Part shown: positions 1 through 9,300 of the stretch, piece by piece
How positions within the stretch are numbered: position 1 is the first letter of the stretch
How the letters are laid out: each line of letters begins with the position of its first letter
Assembly: GCA_016125385.1 (NCBI GenBank)
Contig: WGLV01000050.1
Coordinates: 1 to 64,000 of the forward strand
DNA from: a bacterium
GTDB taxonomy: Bacteria > Hinthialibacterota > Hinthialibacteria > Hinthialibacterales > Hinthialibacteraceae
DNA: 64,000 nt
Reading direction: 5' to 3'
The notes under the pieces: model-generated
The model's input: the letters and a program-made list of their open reading frames with translations, nothing else
What the model was told of the DNA's origin: nothing
The model's database searches: none
Made by a program: the position numbers and the translations under genes

Positions 1-1584
1 GGTTTCGGGCTTCACGCCGCGCGCCCGCAGGGCGCTCGCGACGCGGTTGGCGCGGGCGTTCAGCGCCGCGTAGGTCAGACGATCCTCGCCGCACTCCACC
101 GCCACGGCGCCGCCGCGCTCTTCCGCCACCCGGTCAAACCACGCCCCCACACTGTCCGGATACGATAACTCCACCCCGCGATCCAACGACGAAATCCACG
201 CCAAATCCGACGACGATACTAACGAAATCTCAGAAAGAGGGGTGTGAGCATTATTTGAGATCGTTTGAATGATTGTAAGAAAATTCGATCTAAGGCGATG
301 GATCAAATCCCGATCGTATCGCGCTGCGTTGTACTGGAAATTAACACGCAGACGTTCACCCGGCAGAAACTGGATGACGAAGTCATAGTGAGTTCGATCG
401 AAAATATCAACGTCTTTCACCTTGAAACTGTTTGAATGTTCCTCGTGCGTGGTTTGCAGCCGCTCGTCCAATGGAAAGTTTTCCATCGAAACGATAGTTT
501 CGAACAGGTCCTGTTTGATGAAAGATTCAGCCTGGATACGCGCTAGCGGGTAATGTGAATGCGGCAACGAATCGATCGTGTTCGACTGAATGGATCGCGC
601 CAGATCAACGAATAACGAATTATTCTCAAATCGAACGCGAACCGGCAACGTATTAATAAAGATTCCAATCATGCGCTCGATGCCGGGCAAAGGAAGGCTT
701 CGGCCGGAAGTCACTGAACCAAACACGACGTCATCGCTATTGTTATAGCGCGAGAGCAGAATCGCCCAGCAAGATGACAGAATTGCGCTCAGAGAAACCG
801 ATTCCCTCGTGACGATTTCTGACAACGAGGCGGCGTATTCAGCCGGAATTTCAAACGCAAGATTTTCGATTCGAGAAGTGGAGGATTTTGAATCCATTCC
901 AGATGGAAACTTTGATTGACGTTCAAAACCGGCGAGCACTTCGAGCCAGTACTGGCGCGACGCGTCACGATCGAGGGATTCTAGATGTTTAACAAACCGG
1001 TTAAACGGCGGTGGAGACGGTAAAGCTGGTTGCCGTTGTTCGCAGAGGGCCTGATAGATTTCAAGGAACTCGCTTTGCAGAACGCCAAACGACCAACCAT
1101 CCATGATGATGTGATGGTGCGTACAAACGACTACGAATTCGCGATCCGCCAATTGGAACAGCGTAAGGCGAAAGAGAAGATCCCGGCTAAGCTCGAAGCC
1201 TCTCTCCAGGTCATCTTTTTTATATGATGCGATTCGCGTCCGCGCTTCATCCGGCGGCAAAGAGCGCAAATCATGGAAAGCCAATTCCATGTCACGGCGT
1301 TTGAGCACCACCTGTAAGGGCTTTTGAGCGAATTCGTGCTTAAAAACCGTCCGCAACACGTCATGCCGCTGAAGCAAGCGCACCCAAGCCTCTCGAAACA
1401 CGTTCACATCCAGCGTCCCGATCAAGTGATAGGAATACTGCTGGAGATAGGCGTCCGAACGCTCGTTCGCCAGGGCATGAAATAACATACCCTCCTGCAT
1501 TGGAGTCAGCGAATAGATGTTTGAAACGTTTTCTTTCGTTAGTTCATTCATACGATTTTCGCACGCCACTTTGTCATCGTTCAT
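1..1584 (-). CDS. NRPS module 13, partial (C-A..., cut by window edge)
   Basis: An open frame of 528 codons runs from the ATG at 1584 (TGATG overlap with the previous stop) to base 1 with no stop, so the gene continues outside. An in-frame ATG at 1551 is an alternative start; neither has a strong ribosome-binding site. A condensation domain begins almost at once with LTPMQEGMLFHAL, the form typical of DCL-type domains that accept a D-residue donor, matching the E domain just upstream. Its active site is HHIIMDG, near residue 155. From about residue 480 the start of an adenylation domain is present (LTYAALNARANRVASALRAR). The amino acid specificity region is not in the window. Confidence 0.95.
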   Translation of the reverse strand, partial: MNDDKVACENRMNELTKENVSNIYSLTPMQEGMLFHALANERSDAYLQQYSYHLIGTLDVNVFREAWVRLLQRHDVLRTVFKHEFAQKPLQVVLKRRDMELAFHDLRSLPPDEARTRIASYKKDDLERGFELSRDLLFRLTLFQLADREFVVVCTHHHIIMDGWSFGVLQSEFLEIYQALCEQRQPALPSPPPFNRFVKHLESLDRDASRQYWLEVLAGFERQSKFPSGMDSKSSTSRIENLAFEIPAEYAASLSEIVTRESVSLSAILSSCWAILLSRYNNSDDVVFGSVTSGRSLPLPGIERMIGIFINTLPVRVRFENNSLFVDLARSIQSNTIDSLPHSHYPLARIQAESFIKQDLFETIVSMENFPLDERLQTTHEEHSNSFKVKDVDIFDRTHYDFVIQFLPGERLRVNFQYNAARYDRDLIHRLRSNFLTIIQTISNNAHTPLSEISLVSSSDLAWISSLDRGVELSYPDSVGAWFDRVAEERGGAVAVECGEDRLTYAALNARANRVASALRARGVKPET

Positions 1585-4500
1585 CAATCGAGATGATCCA
1601 TGAACGCTTCGAGCTCACTTTGTGAAAATCCTTCATAATCGAAATCCGCCGTGGAAAACTCACGTTCGGCTTTACCTTGCAGTTCTTCTAAAAGACGCTT
1701 CAAATTGCATTGGATCGCGTTCGACAGCCGGGCGATTGAATCAGCCGTAAAACACGCTGATGAATATAGAACGCGTCCACCCAGCGCTCCGTGTTCGATC
1801 CAACCGAGTATTTCAAGATCGAATTGTGGTTTTGCCATCGGATCGACAGTCACGCCGGCGTCCTCATGCGTTGGAATCAGCATGGATACGCCGGCTGGCG
1901 CATCCATAAGCCCCAGATAATTGAACGCGATCTGTGATTTTCGGGAGAATGTAAAACCTTCCAGAAACGACGGCGTCGTCAGGTAGTTCAACACGCCGTA
2001 TCCTATGCCCTGATAAGGCGTTTTTCGCAGGGAATCTTTGACGATCTGGAGCAGGCGCCCCGCTGAATCGGCATCCATCCAATCGAGCGAAACGGGAAAC
2101 AAGCTGGTAAACCAGCCAATCGTTTGTTCGGTGGAGATATCGTCAAAAAGAGATTCGCGGCCATGCGTCTCAACCATGATGGATGGATTTTTGTTTTGTT
2201 TCCAATCATTCAGCGCCATGAGCAGCGCCGTCAACAGGACATCCTGCGCGTCGGCGTTATGGATTTCTCTCGCCTTCCGCAGAAGCGAATCCGTCGCATC
2301 GGCCGAGATGGAAAAATTCAACGGAACCGCTATAGCGGTTGAGTCTGTTTCAGTTTCCGCCGGGATATAACAAGGCGCGGCGACTTCAACCTGTTTCCAG
2401 AACGAGACTTCTCGCAGAACTTCACTTTTTGAGTAATCAGCCAGCCGCGAAGCCCACCGCAGATAAGCGCCGTCTCCCACACCCCAATGCAGATCTTCAT
2501 TCGCCACGATTGATTGATATGCGTGTTGCAGATCATTCAGCAGAATCCGCCAAGAAACAGCGTCGACAACCAGATGATGAGCGGCCATAAACAATCTCGG
2601 CGAGGTATCGGATTCGAACCAAGCGGTGCGAAAAACTTCACCGCGATGAATATTCATCGCGCGCTGAAGCCGATTTACGTGGCGGTTTAATTCACTCGCG
2701 ACATCAGCCGCCTGGCGAAGATCAATCCGTTCAAACAGGACCGGAGGCGCCTGTTCAGGGATTCGTTGCGTCCATTCGCCTTCTTCCACATTGAATATCG
2801 CATGTAACATCGGATGACGTTCATACACCGCCTGAAGCGACGCGTGTAACGTCTCAACATCAATATCTTTCGCCGGGGCTAATAGAATCGCCTGATTGAA
2901 ATGATTGAGATTTCCGGAGAATTCATCGACGAAACGCCGTTGGATCGGCGTTAGCGGCGCGATGTTCGGCGCGGTGGATGTAAACAGACCTGTTTGAATC
3001 GCGCAAAGGCGAGGCGCGAGTTCTTCCAAAACGGGGAACTGGAAAAGATCGCGGATTTCAAGTTTCCACCCGCGTTCTCTCAATCGCCCCGCGATTTGCA
3101 GCGCCTTGATGGAATCGCCGCCCAGTGAAAAGAAATTGTCGCGCAAACCGGCGGATTCGACGCGTAACGCCGACTTCCAAACCTCGGATAGCATTTTTTC
3201 TTCCGGCGTACGAGGCGCGAGATACTCCGCTATGCGTGGAGCTTCCCGTCCGGCGGTCAGGGCGGCCAATTGTTTACGGTCGATCTTTCCACTCGCGTTT
3301 AAAGGGAGATCATCGAGAATGACAAAACGCGAGGGGATCATATATTCAGCCAGACGATCTTTTGCGGCGGTTCTCAATTCATCCACCGTAGTGGTGGGCG
3401 GCGTAACGAGCCAGGCGACGATTTGCGCCGCGCCGCCGAGAGAATCATCCACTCCGACGGCGCATTTGTTTACCATCGGCAAAGCGAGCAACGCATTTTC
3501 CACTTCAGCCAGCTGAATGCGATAGCCGCGGATTTTAACCTGATCGTCAAAGCGGCCAAGAAATTCAAGATAGCCCGACGGATTCCAGCGCGCGCGGTCG
3601 CCGGTTCGATAAATTCTCTCATTCTTACGGAATGGATGTGGGATGAATCGCTCAGCCGTCATAGCCGGTTGATTGATATAGCCACGTCCCAACGCCGCGC
3701 CGCCGATGCAAAGTTCTCCAGGCAGACCGGGCGCGGTTCCATCGCCGGATTCATTCAACACGTAGAGTTCAATGTTTGGCATCCCCTTCCCCAAGGGGCA
3801 TACCGGCGAATCAATCCGGGTATTTTCATCCAGATGAAAACAAGTCGCGTCAACGCAGCATTCGGTCGGTCCATAAACGTTGGACAACCGCGCTCCTCGG
3901 AAGAGTTCATGAGTCCTGAAGCGTTTTATCAAAGCATCAGGCAACGCCTCGCCTCCCGCAAGAAGATGCTTGAGCGCCAGCGGCGTGGTCGTCTCTTCGC
4001 CACTGAGCATCATTCCCAGCAGAGTCGGGGTGCAATCCATGATTTCGATTTGATTGAAATTCAACCATGTCAGCAAGCGGAAGGGATCACGGCGAGTTTC
4101 ACGGTCAACCGGCAAAAGCGTATGACCGCCAAGCAGCGCACCGAATATCTGTTGAAGAGACGCATCAAAAGAAGCAGACGCCATAAGGGCCACACGGCGC
4201 GATTCGCCGTAACGGCCGAAGATTTCACGCTGAAGCCCCCGGATCAGATTCACCAGGGCGCGATGTTCAATCATCACTCCCTTGGGGCGGCCGGTGGAGC
4301 CGGAAGTAAAAATGATATAAGCAAGGCTGGATTCATCGATGAGCCGCATGGGATTTTCACATGGAACGTCCGCGTCATCCGCACCAGGCGACACGATTTT
4401 GATGTCGCATTCAGGTAAACGCGCGGCATGAAGATCATCGGAAATGATGTAATGAACTCCCGCATCTTCCATCATTGAGAGCAACCTGGCGGGTGGCGAA

Positions 4501-6341
4501 GAAAGGTCCATCGGAAAATATGCCGCGCCGGATTTCATCACGCCCAGCAATCCGACGATCGATTCGATGGATGGGTCAAGAAAGACGCCGACCGGTTCCT
4601 CCAATTTGACGCCCATCCGGATCAGACGATGAGCCAACTGGTTGGCGCAATGGTTCAACTCGCGGTACGTCAATGAATCATCTTCAAATTCCACGGCGAG
4701 AGATTCTGGATTCGTTTCCACGATGCGCTCAAACCAGCGAATCGCGGTTAATCCACTTTCAACTTCAGGAACGATTTCGACGGCCCGCTCCATCAGCCAG
4801 CGTCGTTCCTCTTCTGATACCATTGGGATGGAACCGATGCATGCGTCCGGCTCTTGCGCCAGTTCATGAATCAGAATTTCGAGACGCCGCGCCATGCGTT
4901 GAATCGCATCTCGATCGAATAAATCCGATGAAAACTCAATGACGCCTTCGATACCGCGTTCGGTCTCGCCGATCTCCAGCGTGAGATCGAATTTGGAAGC
5001 GACGCGTTCGATGGCGGGGCCGGGCGATAAGGTTATTCCGGGCAATGACAGAGGCTGCATGCGCGAGTTTTGCCAGAGCAGCATGATTTGAAGCAGTGGG
5101 TTCCGGTTAGCGTCACGTTCGGGATGGATCGCTTCCACAAGACGGTCAAAAGGCAAATCCTGATGAGAGAACGCGGACAGAACTCGCTGGCGTGCTGCGC
5201 GTAACAAGACGCGAAACGTCAGATCGGGCGATGGATTCGATCGCAAGGCGATCGTATTGACGAAGAAGCCGATTAGCGGTTCTAAATCTTTCCGCTCGCG
5301 CCCGGATGTTTGTGCACCGATCAGAAAATCGTCTCGTCCGCTGTATTCGCGTATCAATATTTGAAACGCCGCTAAAATCCCCATGAACAAACTGGCGTTT
5401 TCTTTCCGGCAGAGGTTTTTCAAACGCACAGCATCATTGGTTTCAACGCAAACAGGGATCGCGGCGCCCCGGTTGGTGCGTTGTTCATGCAGCGGTTTCT
5501 CGACTAGAAGACGCAGCATAGGGTCAACGCCGGACAGCTCGTCCAACCAGAACTGGAGCGAACGGCGATGAGTCTCTTCAGCGCTCGCGCGTTGCCACTC
5601 GGCGAAATCAGCGTATTGCAGCGCCAATGGGGGAAGGTTCAGAGGATCGCCGGATATGCGAGAGCAATAGTGCGCACTCCATTCCTCAAACAAGACGCCC
5701 AACGACCATCCATCCGCGACAATATGGTGCAATGTTAAGAGAACCAGGTATTCATCTGTTTGAAGACGGATCACCAACAGACGCAGCAATGGTTCTTCGG
5801 TTAATCGGAACGCACGGCGGGTTTCACTCTCAAACAACTCGCGGGCGTTGGTTCCCCGTTCATCCACGCCAAAATGAGATCGATCGATCAACACGAATGG
5901 AATTCTTCGATCATCGATCCGCTCCTGAAAAGGCTCATCTCCTTCAACGCCGAAGCGTGATTTTAATACGCCATGCCGTTCGGCGACATCCTGCAGACTC
6001 AAACGCAATGCTTCCACGTCGAGAGGGCCGCACATGCGAAATGGCGCGACAACGTTATACGCGGGGTCTTCACCAAACAGCTGATATAAAAACCACAACC
6101 TCTGTTGTGCGTACGACAATCGGGCGCGGCGGCGGTTCGGATCGGCGGCGATCGTCATTTCTTCAGACGATCCAGCATCTCGCAGGAAAGTCAGAATATC
6201 TTCTTTTCGAGCGCGCAATTCACCGAGCGTCTCGGGCGAAAGGGCTCCCTTGGGCGCGTGGTATCGCAGGCGCCCGTCTTCTTCCCACAAGCGGACGCCA
6301 TCCGATCGCAATTGAGAGAGCCATACATCAAGCGGTTTCAT
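1584..6341 (-). CDS. NRPS module 12: TubC_N docking-C-A(Gln)-T-E
   Basis: 1585 residues. The N-terminal 1-55 is a TubC_N-type docking domain (GVRLWEEDGRLRYHAPKGAL). Then C 73-500 (HHIVADG 205-211), A 530-1005, T 1040-1110 (Ser1077 in LGGDSI, the form usual before an E domain) and an epimerization domain 1125-1565 (HHLVVDA 1255-1261, ETHGRE 1391-1396). Specificity residues by eye are D-A-Q-D-L-G-V-V-D-K, identical to the known Gln code. The module should condense the ketide from module 11 with Gln and convert it to D-Gln. The start overlaps the previous stop (ATGA) and the stop overlaps the next start (TGATG), consistent with translational coupling. Confidence 0.97.
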   Translation of the reverse strand: MKPLDVWLSQLRSDGVRLWEEDGRLRYHAPKGALSPETLGELRARKEDILTFLRDAGSSEEMTIAADPNRRRARLSYAQQRLWFLYQLFGEDPAYNVVAPFRMCGPLDVEALRLSLQDVAERHGVLKSRFGVEGDEPFQERIDDRRIPFVLIDRSHFGVDERGTNARELFESETRRAFRLTEEPLLRLLVIRLQTDEYLVLLTLHHIVADGWSLGVLFEEWSAHYCSRISGDPLNLPPLALQYADFAEWQRASAEETHRRSLQFWLDELSGVDPMLRLLVEKPLHEQRTNRGAAIPVCVETNDAVRLKNLCRKENASLFMGILAAFQILIREYSGRDDFLIGAQTSGRERKDLEPLIGFFVNTIALRSNPSPDLTFRVLLRAARQRVLSAFSHQDLPFDRLVEAIHPERDANRNPLLQIMLLWQNSRMQPLSLPGITLSPGPAIERVASKFDLTLEIGETERGIEGVIEFSSDLFDRDAIQRMARRLEILIHELAQEPDACIGSIPMVSEEERRWLMERAVEIVPEVESGLTAIRWFERIVETNPESLAVEFEDDSLTYRELNHCANQLAHRLIRMGVKLEEPVGVFLDPSIESIVGLLGVMKSGAAYFPMDLSSPPARLLSMMEDAGVHYIISDDLHAARLPECDIKIVSPGADDADVPCENPMRLIDESSLAYIIFTSGSTGRPKGVMIEHRALVNLIRGLQREIFGRYGESRRVALMASASFDASLQQIFGALLGGHTLLPVDRETRRDPFRLLTWLNFNQIEIMDCTPTLLGMMLSGEETTTPLALKHLLAGGEALPDALIKRFRTHELFRGARLSNVYGPTECCVDATCFHLDENTRIDSPVCPLGKGMPNIELYVLNESGDGTAPGLPGELCIGGAALGRGYINQPAMTAERFIPHPFRKNERIYRTGDRARWNPSGYLEFLGRFDDQVKIRGYRIQLAEVENALLALPMVNKCAVGVDDSLGGAAQIVAWLVTPPTTTVDELRTAAKDRLAEYMIPSRFVILDDLPLNASGKIDRKQLAALTAGREAPRIAEYLAPRTPEEKMLSEVWKSALRVESAGLRDNFFSLGGDSIKALQIAGRLRERGWKLEIRDLFQFPVLEELAPRLCAIQTGLFTSTAPNIAPLTPIQRRFVDEFSGNLNHFNQAILLAPAKDIDVETLHASLQAVYERHPMLHAIFNVEEGEWTQRIPEQAPPVLFERIDLRQAADVASELNRHVNRLQRAMNIHRGEVFRTAWFESDTSPRLFMAAHHLVVDAVSWRILLNDLQHAYQSIVANEDLHWGVGDGAYLRWASRLADYSKSEVLREVSFWKQVEVAAPCYIPAETETDSTAIAVPLNFSISADATDSLLRKAREIHNADAQDVLLTALLMALNDWKQNKNPSIMVETHGRESLFDDISTEQTIGWFTSLFPVSLDWMDADSAGRLLQIVKDSLRKTPYQGIGYGVLNYLTTPSFLEGFTFSRKSQIAFNYLGLMDAPAGVSMLIPTHEDAGVTVDPMAKPQFDLEILGWIEHGALGGRVLYSSACFTADSIARLSNAIQCNLKRLLEELQGKAEREFSTADFDYEGFSQSELEAFMDHLD

Positions 6342-9300
6342 AAAACTCCTTCATCATGATCCGCGTCATCGCCCGCGACCACGGCGGGATCGGCGGCGTT
6401 ACGCGCCCACAAAACCGTATCGAGGTAATCCGCCAGAGCCGCTACCGCCGGTTTTTCAAACACCGTTTTGACCGATAGATTCACCGCCAGTTCTTCCCGC
6501 AATCGAGAGACGACCTGCAAGGCGATCAGTGAATCGCCGCCGAGCTGATAAAAGTCGTCTTCACGGCTGACGGAAGAAACGCCCAGCGTTTCCCGAAAAA
6601 CACGTGCGACAAGCGCTTGCGAATCAGACCACCCTTCTTCCGAGCCATTGGCGGGTTGAATGTTTTGCGATTGCTCCGCTTCGGGCATGGCGTTACCGGA
6701 ACGCCGGGATGAAATCGCCAACGTTGGGGCGTTCTGCTTCATCTGAACGACGATCTGCGAAGACGCGGCATGGGCGACGATTCGCATAAAAACATCCATG
6801 CCCTGATCCACGGTCATTCCACCTGACAGGGGTTCGCCGGTTTTGCTTTCAAGCCAGCGTTCGTAATCACGAGCCATGCCCACGCTCTGCCAACGATCCC
6901 AATCTATAGAGATGATTCGCGCGCCGCTATTTATCGCACACGCGTGAGCGAAAGCATCGAGTTCAGCATTGGCGGCGCAGTACCCGATCTGCCCCGCGCC
7001 GCCTGAAATCGCCGAAAGGGATGAACACAATACAAAGAAATCAAGCTCGTTGGAATCCAGCAGTTCATTCAGCCAATAGGCGCCGGCCAGCTTGGGCGCG
7101 AATTCGGGCGTTTCTTCATCAGCACGGCGGTTCTGGATGGCGGCTTTGGCGTCCACGCCCGCCGCATGGATTACGCCGTTTATTGGGCCAAACCGCTGAA
7201 CAGCCGATTCGATCACGCGCTTGACATCAGCTTCATTGGATACGTCAGCCTGGATCACTTCGATATCGGCGCCCTGGTGCAAAATACGCTCAAGACGCTG
7301 AACTTTATCAGCCACATCCTCACTGACGCCGGTTGAAACCGATAGAGACGATGACGTATCTATTAATTCAACACCCGCAAGAATCAGGCTGCTGTCACAA
7401 TCCATTCGCCTTTCTTCGCCGCACGGAAACGTCAGAACAGAATCAAAACCACACTCGCGAAAAGCCGCCTCCCATGAATCCAGCTCAAGCAATGGCGAGT
7501 ATGGACGGCGGCGATGAGCGTCACGGTAATACCACCAACCTTTGGCGAGGCCGAAAATCATATCGCTCCAGCGTGGCGTGTGGATGGATTCCAACAGCGC
7601 CGTCACGCCGCCGGGCGCCACCAGCTTGCGAATGTTCGCCAGTGAGGCGGTGATATCCGGCGTAGCGTGTATTACGTCCATGGCGAGGACGATATCGAAA
7701 AAACCTTCTTCAAAGCCCTGTGAGACAGGATCGTGCGTTACATCCAGCACGCCGAAACGGAAGAAATCAAAGCCGCGTTCGCGGGCGTTTTTTTGCGCGT
7801 TGAGCACGAACGATTTTCCGATATCGGTGAAGTGATATTCAACGTTGGCTTCACGCAGAACAGGCAGTAACTCGCCGGTCAACATTCCCGTTCCACCGCC
7901 GATTTCAAGAATTCGCCAATGGCGATTCGGGGCTTCCTTCAACCGCCGGGCGAGAAATTCCTTCAAAAGCGTTCTATACACGCGGGCATCGATATGCTCG
8001 ATGGTGCGGCGGTCGGCTTCAGCCATCAAATTCCGGCTGCCGTCGGGATACAACACGCTGATCGCGTCGATTTCACCTGACAGAGCCTCTCGATAATGAG
8101 ACGCGCATTGCTTCAACAGTTCCGCCAGAGGCGCGAAACCGGGATGATTTCGTTTTAATTTTTCGAGTTGGGCCGTGGATGAAAGATCGCCTTTTGCAAC
8201 GACGACGAAGACGCCCTCTTTCTCAGCCAGCAGTCCATCGCCGCACAGAAAAGAGAGGAAACAATCAATCAATTTATCGAACGGCTCGATCACTCTTCCC
8301 CGTTGAATGATTTCATTACGTGTGAACGAAATCCCCGGCGAAATCGTCAAGCCGATGGATTGCAAATACTCGACGATGCATGCGGCGCACAATGCGTTAA
8401 AAGATTCACGTAAGCCGGAATGACGATCGATACGCTGAATGTCGAACTCATCAACCAACCGATCGCGGATGGATGACAATTCGGCCCGCCACGAAGTCAA
8501 AGTTTTCAGCGGCGCGAGGGATGAAGCTGAATGCGATGACGCTCTGGCGATATCAGGCCATTGTGAGCGCGGCGGAAATTCGGAACGCGCCGTTAAGACG
8601 AGGCGGGCTTTTGAGTCCCTGGCAAAACGTTCAGCCAGTTCCAACCCGATTCCCCCAAGGCCTCCAGTAATCAGATAGACGCCGCCTTCCCGCACGGGAG
8701 ACGACTCGGCGAGTGGCAGAGGAGCGGGTTCAAGAGTCTGAATCCAACGGAATGCGCCCCGATATGCGACAAGTGAATCGTTTACGCTGGTGAGGCATTC
8801 ATCAACCAGGCGTCGGGCCGATCGTTCGAGATCGCGAACGACAGGCAGATCGACGCATCGGCATTGAATAAACGGGTATTCCTGTGGAATCGTCTTGATC
8901 GCGCCGACAACGCCTCCCATGCCAGGCGATAATGGTTCATCGCCCATGACGGCGAACAAACCGGTTGAAGCGACGATCAGACCGACCTCATCAAACATCG
9001 GATCATCGCCAAGCGCTTGCGCGAGGCAAAGCAAACTTGCATAACCGTTTCGGCGTTGCGTCGTCCATTCATCCAGACGCCAGTCCGGCGTTCTTTTACA
9101 AACGTTCCAGGCATGAATCACATGACAGCGCTTTGAGGATTCATCCGAGAGCGATTGAAAAACCCGGCGATAATGATCGTCGCAATCAGGCCGAATGATG
9201 AATTCAGCCGGTGACACGCATTGGAACTCATCGCCCTGGCGTAAGACCACCATGCGACGCCCGGTCAGACGAGACTGAATCGCATCGGAGAGTCCCGTTT

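Noticed and set aside
1-1584. Treating the left-edge frame as a broken or pseudogene NRPS
   Set aside because: It is open to base 1 with all expected condensation and early adenylation motifs; it is simply truncated by the window.
3423-4418. Long plus-strand frame of 331 codons and many others like it opposite the synthase genes
   Set aside because: They are antisense shadows of G+C-biased NRPS/PKS codons. The minus-strand translation there is an unmistakable adenylation domain, and the plus-strand products match nothing.
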